Below, one piece after another: positions 1 to 6,243 of a stretch of DNA of 36,917 bases (within the stretch, counting starts at the first letter, position 1; every line of letters begins with the position of its first letter). Below the pieces are notes generated by a model, which saw only the letters and a program-made list of their open reading frames with translations, made no database searches and had not been told where the DNA came from. Both the position numbers and the translations under genes were made by a program. Source of the stretch: a virus; IMG/VR virus record IMGVR_UViG_3300013120_000025, positions 1 to 36,917 of that record. One strand, 5' to 3'.

Positions 1-119
1 TGATCGGCATCTTCAACCTCACATGCTGGCTTCACCACGCAGCTTGCACATAAGTCGCGGTAATCTGCCATCACGCCTCCTTGCTCTCGTCCTTTGCTTC
101 GCAGGAATTCCATCCCAAC
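1..119. repeat. Left copy of 119-bp terminal redundancy
   Basis: Bases 1-119 are identical to bases 36799-36917. The next base on either side differs only because the window ends. This is what a circular contig looks like when an assembler leaves the overlap in place. A true direct terminal repeat would look the same. The overlap lies inside the ribbon-helix-helix gene, which becomes complete when the ends are joined. Confidence 0.97.
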
Positions 120-281
120 AGGCGGCACTATCGGCTCGCTCTGTCTCCTAATCTCAATGAAGAATCTATCCAACGCGATGCCAATCAAGTGAGTTGCGTG
201 CAGTCCGGTGTCTTCGTAAATCTCTCGCAACGTCTCGATGTGCCGCTCGTCGAGGTAAGTTGTGTAGCGTTTCTTTGCCAT
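1..281 (-). CDS. Ribbon-helix-helix DNA-binding protein (3' end cut by the window)
   Basis: The gene starts with ATG at 281 behind a GGTGAG ribosome site and runs off the left edge. Joined to the right end it gives 95 codons, ending in TGA at 36797-36795. The N-terminus (MAKKRYTTYLDERHIETLRE) has the beta strand and first helix of CopG/Arc ribbon-helix-helix repressors, followed by a second helix to about residue 42. The C-terminal third carries a C-x2-C-x5-C cluster that is not typical of the fold. It is the first gene behind the promoter at 310-338, so self-repression is a reasonable inference. An internal ATG at 71 sits 4 nt behind GGAGG and may give a 24-aa nested product. Confidence 0.75.
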   Translation of the reverse strand, partial: MAKKRYTTYLDERHIETLREIYEDTGLHATHLIGIALDRFFIEIRRQSEPIVPPVGMEFLRSKGREQGGVMADYRDLCASCVVKPACEVEDAD

Positions 282-309
282 AATCTCACCCCCCCAAGGA
301 TGTCAACAT

Positions 310-338
310 AGTATACCATACCATGTACACGCCGTCAA
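310..338 (-). promoter_or_regulatory. Sigma-70-type promoter upstream of the RHH gene
   Basis: On the minus strand the -35 hexamer is TTGACG (338-333), followed by a 17-base spacer and the -10 hexamer TATACT (315-310). Transcription should begin near 303, about 20 bases before the RHH start codon. The -35 box overlaps the stop codon of the preceding HTH gene. A second TTGACA at 306-301 begins the 12-mer TTGACATCCTTG, which also occurs in the early promoter at 6753-6742. Confidence 0.7.
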
Positions 339-565
339 ACCAGCGTCATCTGCCCCGACTTGTCCAGGCTCCACAGGGCGCACGATTTCTTCACGCCTCT
401 CTCGGTCGTCCAGTGAATCGTCTCCGTCTCAATCGGGTAGCCATCTTGCCTTAGCTCGGTGATTCGCGCCCCGCCTTCGATACACCCGAAGCGATTCAGG
501 ATGTCTAGGCGCGTCAGCTTCTCGCCATTCTTCAGGGCCGCTAGAATGTCACTTTTCTGGCCCAT
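335..565 (-). CDS. Small winged-helix/helix-turn-helix protein (HTH_39-like)
   Basis: This 76-aa protein begins MGQKSDILAALKNGEKLTRL and continues through RFGCIEGGARITELRQDGYP. That is the helix-turn-helix and wing pattern of a small phage domain often annotated HTH_39 (PF14090). The start at 565 has AAGGAGG seven bases upstream. It follows the replication gene after 17 bases. The role is probably DNA binding within the replication module. Its target is unknown. A promoter for the next gene overlaps its stop codon. Confidence 0.75.
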   Translation of the reverse strand: MGQKSDILAALKNGEKLTRLDILNRFGCIEGGARITELRQDGYPIETETIHWTTERGVKKSCALWSLDKSGQMTLV

Positions 566-582
566 GATCCTCCTTCAGCAGC

Positions 583-1557
583 TCAGTGTTCATGATCCTC
601 CTTGCGTTCTCTTGCTGTTCCCTTGTCATACACCATCGGGTCGTGCGCCATAGCTACCCGCGCCGCTTCTCTTGCTGTTAGGGTAGGGTCGTCAGCCATA
701 CGTTCTCCCTGCGTCCACTCACCAGGCTTCCTCCCGTTCTTGCTCGGCGTGTAGTCGTCTTCCCAGCGCCTATCCGTCAACCAGCCCTGCGCCATCTTCG
801 GTGTCTGATCGGGCCTCAATGTCTTCCTGCGGATAGCTTCCTTCTTTGCCCCCTCAATTATCGTATCAACCAATCCCCGAGTGAGCCCCTTGATGTCTAG
901 CCACGAATCAGCAGCGGCGGCTTTCCCGCTCTTGTATCCGAAGGCGTCCCAGAATTCCTTGAACCATTCCAGCTTGCGTCCGGTCAGTTTTCGATTCTTG
1001 CGAGTGTTGAACGTCTCTACTGCTTCAACTTCATCTGTACCTATAGCTATAACTGTATCTATAACTTGTGACTTTGGCGAGACACCGGCAAGACTCTTCT
1101 TTGAACCTTCGATTAGATCAAATAGCGGTTCGTTGCCATTACCAGAACCCAGGTACTCTCTAATCTCCACCAATCGTGGATGCCATTCATTCACAGCAGC
1201 AAGCAAGCGATTTGACAGCGGACTTTCTGGAATGTTCTCAAGTCGAGAGAGTGCGCCCGTTGCTCGATTTCCGCTCGAAAGGCAGTTGTATTTCAGGTAC
1301 TTGCAGACGAACACTACCTGCGCCGCTTGGTCGTAAGCGATAAGCCCTCGACGCTCAAGCGCCACGATGGATTGCGTCGCGCGTTCGAGTGGCCATTCAA
1401 GATCATCAGCCATGTAGGGCAAAGGCAGCAGATAGTATCCGAGCATGTTCGAGTGTTGGTTGGAAAGCAGATAGGACCATGCGAGTTTTTCAGAATCGGA
1501 AAGGCCGCGAATTGATGGACTTCTCCAGGTTTTCCCCTGAACTTCACCGTATGCCAT
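583..1557 (-). CDS. Phage replication initiation protein (DnaD-like/O-like replisome organiser)
   Basis: The protein has 324 aa from the ATG at 1557. I preferred this over 1608 because residues before MAYGEVQGKTW look like read-through of an overlapping gene. The first ~120 residues fit the winged-helix N-terminus of phage replication organisers: a WRSPSIRGLSDSEKLAW start, then a segment on monitoring each LERRGLIAYD and a VVFVCKYLKYN strand. The middle is low in recognisable motifs. Residues ~220-300 (KLEWFKEFWDAFGYKSGKAA onward, with GWLTDRRWEDD) match the helical C-terminal region of such initiators. No helicase or loader lies beside it, so host helicase recruitment is inferred. It overlaps the methyltransferase gene by 14 bp. 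The origin was not located. Confidence 0.7.
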   Translation of the reverse strand: MAYGEVQGKTWRSPSIRGLSDSEKLAWSYLLSNQHSNMLGYYLLPLPYMADDLEWPLERATQSIVALERRGLIAYDQAAQVVFVCKYLKYNCLSSGNRATGALSRLENIPESPLSNRLLAAVNEWHPRLVEIREYLGSGNGNEPLFDLIEGSKKSLAGVSPKSQVIDTVIAIGTDEVEAVETFNTRKNRKLTGRKLEWFKEFWDAFGYKSGKAAAADSWLDIKGLTRGLVDTIIEGAKKEAIRRKTLRPDQTPKMAQGWLTDRRWEDDYTPSKNGRKPGEWTQGERMADDPTLTAREAARVAMAHDPMVYDKGTARERKEDHEH

Positions 1558-1999
1558 GGTCGCGCCCCAAGCTCCGATCATACATGACGATTGCGCCAGT
1601 TGTGGCAACGTTCAAGCAATAGGTTGAGGGCACCTCAATGATGTTGTCGCATAGTTCGCTCGCATCAGCAAGGCCCGTGTCCTCTGCGCCAAGAATGTAG
1701 ATTGCGCGTTCTTGATGACAGAATCGCCCAAGCGGGACAGATCTAAATTCGATCTCTATTCCCACTAGCGCACAATCTCGCGGCTTGCTAGAGATAAAAT
1801 ACGCCAATGTGTTGAACTCAAACAGCGGGATGTGTCGCTGCGCCTTGGTCGTGTCAGTCGGTTGATGTTTGTATCTCGCCCCGATGGTGAAGATGAATGC
1901 CGCTCCTAGTGCATGGGCGCTGCGCCACAGGCCGCCGACATTCTCTTCAAACTTGGGATGATAGATTCCTATCCCGAAGTATCCACGTTGGTTGCTCAT
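1544..1999 (-). CDS. SpoU/TrmH-type SPOUT RNA 2'-O-methyltransferase
   Basis: This compact 151-aa protein carries the three SpoU-family motifs in order. Motif 1 is NVGGLWRSAHALGAAF (about residues 16-31), with the Asn and Arg expected for RNA binding and catalysis. Motif 2 is YILGAEDTGLADA. Motif 3 is YCLNVATTGAIVMYDR, where Cys replaces the usual Ser of S-L-N. Together motifs 2 and 3 form the knotted AdoMet site. Family members methylate ribose 2'-OH in tRNA or rRNA. The substrate here cannot be read from sequence. There is no extra RNA-binding domain. The ATG at 1999 has AAGGAG ten bases upstream. The gene sits between an SSB-like candidate and the replication initiator. Confidence 0.85.
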   Translation of the reverse strand: MSNQRGYFGIGIYHPKFEENVGGLWRSAHALGAAFIFTIGARYKHQPTDTTKAQRHIPLFEFNTLAYFISSKPRDCALVGIEIEFRSVPLGRFCHQERAIYILGAEDTGLADASELCDNIIEVPSTYCLNVATTGAIVMYDRSLGRDHGIR

Positions 2000-2028
2000 G
2001 CCACATCAACTCCTTACTGGTAGAGTAC

Positions 2029-2089
2029 GCGGGCGAGTCACCCCAGTAATGAAGCGACTTGCAGGGCAAGGCTCCGGTTCCTCGCCCGC
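2029..2089 (-). other. Intergenic structured element closed by a perfect 9-bp stem
   Basis: GCGGGCGAG (2029-2037) and CTCGCCCGC (2081-2089) are perfect inverted repeats with 43 bases between them. Inside, on the minus strand, CTTGC-CCT-GCAAG makes a second 5-bp hairpin. No T-tract follows, so it is not a normal intrinsic terminator. At 61 nt it is too short for a complete tRNA, although the closing stem resembles an acceptor stem. It lies in the 107-base gap before the methyltransferase gene. Confidence 0.5.
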
Positions 2090-2106
2090 TATTAGATTGT
2101 ACAAGA

Positions 2107-2565
2107 TCATGGGCGGGAATCCAATAGCGCCATCACTGCGCCTGACTGCGCGTTGATCAACGCTATTCGCGTCTCGTGTGCCTTCACCTCAGCGTCAATC
2201 GCCGCCAGCGTCAGTCGCCTTAGTTCGTCTTCATTGGGTGCTTCTACTGGTTCAGGTGGTTGAGCCGGTTTCTGTTCGTCTAAGGGCTTCTCAGTGGGTG
2301 TTTCCAGCCCTATCTCTTCGATGGTCGCGGGCCAGCGTTCGGTTGTTGAGTCGTCTTTGAGCTTGCCCTTCTTCGCGGTATACACGACGCGCTGCCCTTC
2401 CATCGTGTGAACGTCGCAGATGGCTGGATTGTTTTCCGAGTCGATTCCGGCGTACTTCTTGTCCCATAGGTTCAGCTTGTGTTCGCCGTGGTCGTCAACG
2501 TTGATGACCAATCCCCAGTGGCCTTTATTATCCCAGACTTTCTTCAGCAAACCATGTGTCGGCAT
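2107..2565 (-). CDS. Hypothetical protein with possible OB-fold N-terminus (SSB-like candidate)
   Basis: The protein has 152 aa. Its first ~70 residues alternate short beta strands with basic and aromatic residues (LKKVWDNKGHWGLVINVDD, then KLNLWDKK and GQRVVYTAKKGK), a pattern compatible with an OB-fold nucleic-acid-binding domain. A Pro/Glu-rich linker (about 90-115) leads to a helical C-terminal tail. The tail lacks the acidic DDDIPF-like end of classic SSB. The position beside recombination and replication genes supports a DNA-binding role, but this is inference. Its ATG shares one base with the stop of the upstream gene (TAATG), with AGGAGG eight bases before. Confidence 0.5.
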   Translation of the reverse strand: MPTHGLLKKVWDNKGHWGLVINVDDHGEHKLNLWDKKYAGIDSENNPAICDVHTMEGQRVVYTAKKGKLKDDSTTERWPATIEEIGLETPTEKPLDEQKPAQPPEPVEAPNEDELRRLTLAAIDAEVKAHETRIALINAQSGAVMALLDSRP

Positions 2566-2762
2566 TAGCCCTCCTCTGTTTCTATCTCAAGCACCAAGGC
2601 CGGATTGCCCGCCCATTCTTCAGCGACTTTCCTCGTTGCGAATACCGGCAATGCCCCGACTTGTCCATTCGCCCACTTAAGTTTTAGCTTGGGAATCTTT
2701 AACGGCAGATTGCTATCCACCTCCATCGTCTTGCAAAATATCTTCGCGACATATAGACGCAT
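2565..2762 (-). CDS. Hypothetical small protein (65 aa)
   Basis: The start is the ATG at 2762 behind CAAGGAGGATTG and overlapping the upstream stop (TGATG). This gives a 65-aa protein beginning MRLYVAKIFCKTMEVDS. Short beta strands alternate with basic residues and the tail is acidic (EIETEEG). I recognise no family. It is translationally coupled at both ends (TGATG upstream, TAATG downstream), so it is a real member of this early operon. Confidence 0.6.
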   Translation of the reverse strand: MRLYVAKIFCKTMEVDSNLPLKIPKLKLKWANGQVGALPVFATRKVAEEWAGNPALVLEIETEEG

Positions 2763-3007
2763 CAATCCTCCTTGAACAAACACGCGCGTTTCGCGGCGTC
2801 CGGTAACGCATCGAACACTTTCCACATATCCCAGAATCCAGCCGGGATATTCAGTCGCGGCTCGTGGTCCTTGCGCCTCAATGGCGTCGGGCCATGATAG
2901 CGATGCACCTCGAACAGGTAGCCGTCAAACTCGTAGACAGGGTGGAAGCCACATATAACCCCGTCTGGGACACCTTGCTTTCCGCTTGGCAAGCTTACGC
3001 AGGGCAT
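2762..3007 (-). CDS. Hypothetical protein (81 aa)
   Basis: The gene starts at the ATG at 3007, which shares a base with the HNH stop codon (TAATG). The 81-aa product begins MPCVSLPSGKQGVPDGV and ends in an acidic tail. It is rich in aromatic residues and Pro/Gly, with no transmembrane segment or recognisable motif. A longer in-frame reading to 3142 would overlap the HNH gene and has no better ribosome site. Coupling with both neighbours supports expression. Function is unknown. Confidence 0.55.
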   Translation of the reverse strand: MPCVSLPSGKQGVPDGVICGFHPVYEFDGYLFEVHRYHGPTPLRRKDHEPRLNIPAGFWDMWKVFDALPDAAKRACLFKED

Positions 3008-3459
3008 TAGTTGTCCTTCAGGCAGCGGATACGATTGATGATCCCAATAATCTCGTTGCGGCTTCTCATACCAGCCTCGAAGCCTCCGTAGTCTGGCATG
3101 AATCCCGGTGCGTGTATTTTGTTCTGTGAAGACGAGACGCATTCCAGATTAGCAAGACAGTTATTTGTCTTGACCCCATCTATGTGATTGGTTTCAAACC
3201 CTTTAGGATAAGGGCCGATGAATGATTCAACGACTAGGCGATGAACGCTGCATATCTTATTCTTGCCGTGCTTGTATAGATCGACGTGCAGATACCCTCT
3301 GCTACTTGCTGCCGACCTCAAGATCTTATTGATGAACGATCCGCCACCAGGTTTCTTTCTGCGTACTCTCCCATGATCGCTGACCTCATACCACCCCTCA
3401 TAGCCAACAACAGGCAACCATCGTTCGTTTGGGATTGATTTGTCTTGTGCTTTTGTCAT
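3007..3459 (-). CDS. NUMOD4-HNH homing-type endonuclease
   Basis: The ATG at 3459 follows AGGAGG at ideal spacing and gives 150 aa. Residues ~12-35 (ERWLPVVGYEGWYEVSDHG) are a NUMOD4 motif. Residues ~60-105 form the HNH_3 core, with VHRLVVESFIGPYPKGFETN, then H-x-D-G and the NNCLANLECV strand. Such free-standing nucleases cut DNA without the gene and spread between phages. It interrupts the run between the YqaJ exonuclease and small early genes, typical of a mobile insertion. The reading frame stays open upstream to 3573 through a structured RNA, so an N-terminal extension of 38 residues is possible but less likely. Confidence 0.88.
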   Translation of the reverse strand: MTKAQDKSIPNERWLPVVGYEGWYEVSDHGRVRRKKPGGGSFINKILRSAASSRGYLHVDLYKHGKNKICSVHRLVVESFIGPYPKGFETNHIDGVKTNNCLANLECVSSSQNKIHAPGFMPDYGGFEAGMRSRNEIIGIINRIRCLKDN

Positions 3460-3483
3460 AACCCTACCTCCTACAGTAGTTAG

Positions 3484-3544
3484 TGCGAAGGCCCGCGCCG
3501 TCTGTAGGACGGGCGCGTATGGCCCACGGGTTGGGCCTTTCGCA
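3484..3544 (-). promoter_or_regulatory. Structured leader (three-way-junction-like RNA) before the HNH gene
   Basis: On the minus strand TGCGAA (3544-3539) pairs with TTCGCA (3489-3484) and encloses two hairpins. One is GGCCCA-ACCCG-TGGGCC (3537-3521). The other is CGCGCC-GTC pairing at 3517-3494 with one bulge. The outer stem can alternatively extend GGCCC/GGGCC at the expense of the first hairpin, so two folds compete. It ends about 15 bases before the ribosome site of the HNH gene. Translational control of the nuclease is inferred, by analogy with hairpins that gate homing endonucleases in T4. Confidence 0.55.
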
Positions 3545-3566
3545 CATAGATTATACACGACTTTCA

Positions 3567-3604
3567 ATCTCATTGCATACCTCTTATCTCATTGCATACC
3601 TCTT
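3567..3604. repeat. Perfect 19-bp tandem duplication at the exonuclease stop codon
   Basis: The 19-base unit AAGAGGTATGCAATGAGAT (minus strand) occurs twice head-to-tail, at 3604-3586 and 3585-3567. Because 19 is not a multiple of three, the second copy is read in a new frame. It supplies the TGA that ends the YqaJ gene and also places AGAGG six bases before an ATG at 3573. Confidence 0.95.
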
Positions 3605-4175
3605 CCAACTCATTGCAGAACTCAACGAGCGCCGTCTGTAGCTTGTCGTTAAATATGTCATCGCGATAAACGCGAAGAATAAACAATGGCAATCCTGGCG
3701 AGTAGCTGACAAAATCACACCATAATCGCTCGGTTACAAGCAACTGTCCGGCAACTTGCTGAACGTAGGTCGACGGCAACTTGTTCTTGATGAGATAGCC
3801 AACGTGCGTCTTGGCATCCGGGTTCTTAAGCTCAAGCACACCGTCCGAGCCGATAAGCCCATCAGGTGACGCACCCCATCGCCCGCAATCGCTGATGCAG
3901 AAGCCGACTTCATCAACCGAGACTTCCTGCTCCATCGCGTAGATCATGCGAGACAGCGCCTCGCGGTCGTGGCCTTCCTGCATTGCTGCGGACTGGAAGC
4001 CTTTTTTGTAGATACCAGTTATCCGAACAGCAGCACGCTCGTAGAGATATGCTGTGCGTTGCTTGGACGGCTCACCCTTGCTGGTTACGATCTTGCTGAA
4101 CTGTGAGGCGGTGGGGAGGCCACGTCTTGCCTCCCACCATTCCTCGGAGTATTGGTCGTGGCTATGCTGGATCAT
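3570..4175 (-). CDS. YqaJ/lambda-exonuclease-type recombination nuclease
   Basis: This 201-aa protein has the PD-(D/E)xK core of viral alkaline exonucleases. GLPTASQFSKIVTSKGEPS (residues 19-37) is the family opening, GHDREALSR carries Glu72, and WGASPDGLIG (Asp105) is followed by VLELKNP (Glu115, Lys117). Such enzymes degrade the 5' strand of duplex ends to give 3' single strands for a partner annealing protein. The ERF gene lies immediately upstream and overlaps by 14 bp, forming a Red/RecET-like pair. The last ~7 residues arise from a 19-bp tandem duplication at the stop codon. Confidence 0.9.
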   Translation of the reverse strand: MIQHSHDQYSEEWWEARRGLPTASQFSKIVTSKGEPSKQRTAYLYERAAVRITGIYKKGFQSAAMQEGHDREALSRMIYAMEQEVSVDEVGFCISDCGRWGASPDGLIGSDGVLELKNPDAKTHVGYLIKNKLPSTYVQQVAGQLLVTERLWCDFVSYSPGLPLFILRVYRDDIFNDKLQTALVEFCNELEEVCNEIRGMQ

Positions 4176-4824
4176 TGGACTCAGCTTTCAGCCGCTTCAG
4201 ATAGGTGGCATACGCATCATGTACTTGCGCCGCGCCTTCCTTTCCACAGTCGGCCTTGACCTTGGCTCCCACTTCCTTCCACCACGGAGCGAACGTCTTA
4301 GCATCAGTGTTGCTGGCCTTCTCGCACTCGTTCAGCCAATGTTCGATAGCATCTCGGATGGATAGGTCATCGTCCTCACCTGATGCCTCTGGATCGTCAC
4401 CCCAGGAGATGAGGAACTTGCCAGAACAGGCGTACTTGATCGCGGCGGTGTTGGCCTTCATCACAGCCTTGTCGCCGGAGTCAATGCCGGACCCCAGCCC
4501 CTGCGCCCTTGCGATGAAGATGCCGTCCGTAAAGAACAGAGAGGTCTTCACCACAGCGAGCGACTTTGCTCCGATAATGTGGAACTCCACGATGTCCGAT
4601 TCGCTCTCTACGCTGATACCTTCTTTCGCGCATTCGTCGCGGACCTTGTCCAGCACCTTGCGAGCGGTAGCGTAGGTATACGAGAACAAACTTCCCGTCA
4701 TTGTCGCGTCCTTCTGAAGATAGCCGATTGAATCCATGATGCGGACCATCTTCGCGTTGAACTCGTCCACGCGATCAAGTAGCTTTGCGTCCGTCAACTT
4801 CTCTCCAACAGCGGTAAGGTTCAT
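4162..4824 (-). CDS. erf: ERF-family single-strand annealing protein
   Basis: The protein has 220 aa. Residues ~35-60 (YLQKDATMTGSLFSYTYATA) and ~105-140 (AQGLGSGIDSGDKAVMKANT, then AIKYACSGKFLI and WGDDPEA) match the ERF signature. In that signature a Lys-rich start is followed by a G-x-G-x-D-x-x-DKA-x-x-KA core and a GDDPE end. ERF proteins anneal complementary single strands during phage recombination. The last ~70 residues are a helical, Lys/Glu-rich region of unclear role. The gene pairs with the YqaJ exonuclease downstream. Its ATG overlaps the upstream stop (ATGA). Confidence 0.9.
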   Translation of the reverse strand: MNLTAVGEKLTDAKLLDRVDEFNAKMVRIMDSIGYLQKDATMTGSLFSYTYATARKVLDKVRDECAKEGISVESESDIVEFHIIGAKSLAVVKTSLFFTDGIFIARAQGLGSGIDSGDKAVMKANTAAIKYACSGKFLISWGDDPEASGEDDDLSIRDAIEHWLNECEKASNTDAKTFAPWWKEVGAKVKADCGKEGAAQVHDAYATYLKRLKAESNDPA

Positions 4825-5000
4825 TCTGCCTCCTTGTTGCCTACCGTCATCCCATGTTGTCGTAGGATTGACGCCGCCTCAGACGTGGATAGGATGCCAT
4901 CCCTCCCAAAAGAATCGTCCAGATCTCGCGCTTCTTGTATAATCTCGCGGGCGCTGGCCAGCTTGCCGTTAATCGTATACTTCTTATCATCCATGCTCAT
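4821..5000 (-). CDS. Hypothetical small early protein (59 aa)
   Basis: The start is the ATG at 5000, five bases behind AGGAGG and overlapping the upstream stop. The 59-aa product (MSMDDKKYTINGKLASAREI at the start) is charged and mostly helical. Its C-terminal half, LSTSEAASILRQHGMTV, resembles a short helix-turn-helix or excisionase-like segment, but is too short to assign. It overlaps erf by four bases, so the two are probably co-translated. Confidence 0.6.
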   Translation of the reverse strand: MSMDDKKYTINGKLASAREIIQEARDLDDSFGRDGILSTSEAASILRQHGMTVGNKEAE

Positions 5001-5170
5001 TCTGCCTCCTTGAGTTCGCTCCAAAAGGCCATCCCGATCTCAAACAGTCGCCCGTCTACGTCAATTCTTACGGTTGATCCGCTGATCTCTTGGACCGACC
5101 ACGCTTTGTGCTTGCTGAGTAATTCAATCGCTTCCTTCTCAGTGAGATTACATTTCTCGTATCGCTTCAT
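4997..5170 (-). CDS. Hypothetical small early protein (57 aa)
   Basis: This short gene begins at the ATG at 5170 behind GGCAAGGAGGATGGACG and ends in TGA overlapping the next start (ATGA at 5000-4997). The product starts MKRYEKCNLTEKEAIELLSK. It looks like a helix followed by a small beta sheet (VQEISGSTVRIDVDGRLFEI). No family is recognised. Overlap at both ends and a clear ribosome site make it credible. Confidence 0.6.
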   Translation of the reverse strand: MKRYEKCNLTEKEAIELLSKHKAWSVQEISGSTVRIDVDGRLFEIGMAFWSELKEAE

Positions 5171-5418
5171 CGTCCATCCTCCTTGCCGTCATCATCGTGA
5201 CGGTCGTGCGTGTCGCGTACGCGCTTCTCAAACGCGAGCAGCTCGTTGAAAACTTCCTGCTCAACCTCAGTGAGCGGCGCGAGATGGGCTTGATCGTCTT
5301 CCCGGTGGTCGCGCTCGATGGAATACTCCTCCCGGCTCGCGCTGTAGAAGACTTGCTGGCCGTCGATCTTGGCGAACGTATCGAGGATCTTCACTGGTTC
5401 GTAGCCTGGATAGCTCAT
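5167..5418 (-). CDS. Hypothetical acidic early protein (83 aa)
   Basis: The product has 83 aa and starts MSYPGYEPVKILDTFAKIDG. After a short beta region it becomes strongly charged, with a Glu/Asp/His-rich C-terminal third (EKRVRDTHDRHDDDGKEDGR). It is tied to both neighbours by ATGA overlaps, and GAGGAGG lies nine bases before the start. Function is unknown. The acidic character would suit a protein that mimics DNA or binds a host factor, but nothing specific shows this. Confidence 0.55.
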   Translation of the reverse strand: MSYPGYEPVKILDTFAKIDGQQVFYSASREEYSIERDHREDDQAHLAPLTEVEQEVFNELLAFEKRVRDTHDRHDDDGKEDGR

Positions 5419-5672
5419 GGGGCCTCCTCGTCTTCAATGTGCGCGACCATCTCACGCAGTAAATGCTTGGATATAGGCGAGAGATCTTTTACGATGTATG
5501 AAATCTGGAAGACGTCACGAGCATCACCCCAAGCGAACATAGCCTGGAATGCCTCATTCAAAAAAGCTGCTTGCTGGGTTGAGTCCCCTTCAGCAAAGAG
5601 CTTAGCCATCTCTTGCGGCGATATCTCGATCTCTTCGTCTATTCTCTTGTGAACGATAAATCCGTCCATCAT
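5415..5672 (-). CDS. Hypothetical early protein (85 aa)
   Basis: The 85-aa protein begins MMDGFIVHKRIDEEIEISPQ and is predicted all-helical after residue 15. The middle (STQQAAFLNEAFQAMFAWGD) is amphipathic and the C-terminus is acidic. AAGGAGG stands six bases before the first ATG. It overlaps the downstream start by four bases. I do not recognise the family. Position and size are typical of phage early host-takeover genes. Confidence 0.55.
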   Translation of the reverse strand: MMDGFIVHKRIDEEIEISPQEMAKLFAEGDSTQQAAFLNEAFQAMFAWGDARDVFQISYIVKDLSPISKHLLREMVAHIEDEEAP

Positions 5673-5680
5673 CGCCCTCC

Positions 5681-5893
5681 TTACTTCGTCAGCTTGCTTC
5701 CCAGCGCCGTCTCGAATGCCCGGATCGCTCGCCCCGACGGCCCGCCCTTGTATACGTCGCGCTCCACGTTACTCACATACGTCACGCTGTAGCCCATCTT
5801 GTGCGCGAGGACGGCTTGCGTCCAGCGATTGGCCTCACGCGCTGCCCGGATTCGCTGGCCGATGGTCTTGAAGTCTTCGTTGTACTTGGTCAT
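5681..5893 (-). CDS. Cro/C1-type (XRE) helix-turn-helix regulator
   Basis: The start at 5893 has CAGGAGG six bases upstream, overlaps the preceding stop (ATGA), and gives 70 aa. Residues ~10-62 are a full XRE domain: IGQRIRAAREANRWTQAVLA, then HKMGYSVTYVSNVERD for helices 2-3, and RAIRAFETALGSKL. The same frame stays open to 6016 but that stretch lies inside another gene. It is likely an early transcription switch. There is no divergent promoter beside it, so it does not look like a classical lysogeny repressor. Confidence 0.85.
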   Translation of the reverse strand: MTKYNEDFKTIGQRIRAAREANRWTQAVLAHKMGYSVTYVSNVERDVYKGGPSGRAIRAFETALGSKLTK

Positions 5894-6243
5894 GATTCCT
5901 CCTGTATCGGGAAGCGCATATCCGCGCCCATTTCTACGCATAGATCGGCCAAGCCGCATGTGCTCACACCAACCAACTCTTCGGGCAAAACGGGGGCGGT
6001 CATCTTGGAAACCCATTTAGAGTGTCCGGCTTCGGCTAATTCTTTTGTCGCGTAAGTCTCTACGATTATCAACTCGCCATCGTGATATCTCGGATGAGCC
6101 ACTGCCGTTTCAAAGGGATCATCGCTATCGAACACCGCTGCTGCCGATATGTAGAGCCGCTCATCTCTCTCGTCTTGATATTGAGCGACGCGCCGTTCGT
6201 CATAATTCCCGATATGGTCGAGGAAGCCGAATAGATCACTCAT
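5890..6243 (-). CDS. Hypothetical early protein (117 aa)
   Basis: The 117-aa product starts MSDLFGFLDHIGNYDERRVA. It has a mixed alpha/beta pattern in which YHDGELIIVETYATKELAEA suggests a strand-helix unit often seen in small phage proteins that describe a value updated per element. The C-terminus (GADMRFPIQEES) is acidic. No catalytic motif is visible. It overlaps both neighbours by four bases. Function is unknown. Confidence 0.55.
   Translation of the reverse strand: MSDLFGFLDHIGNYDERRVAQYQDERDERLYISAAAVFDSDDPFETAVAHPRYHDGELIIVETYATKELAEAGHSKWVSKMTAPVLPEELVGVSTCGLADLCVEMGADMRFPIQEES

Noticed and set aside
881-1336. Plus-strand 151-codon frame
   Set aside because: It is the antisense shadow of the replication gene. 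No ribosome site or plus-strand context.
2029-2089. tRNA gene
   Set aside because: Only an acceptor-like stem is present. The T-loop, D-arm and a 7-base anticodon loop cannot be placed in 61 bases.
5681-5893. Lysogeny repressor
   Set aside because: The XRE protein is a bare 70-aa DNA-binding domain inside an early operon, without a divergent promoter or integrase.
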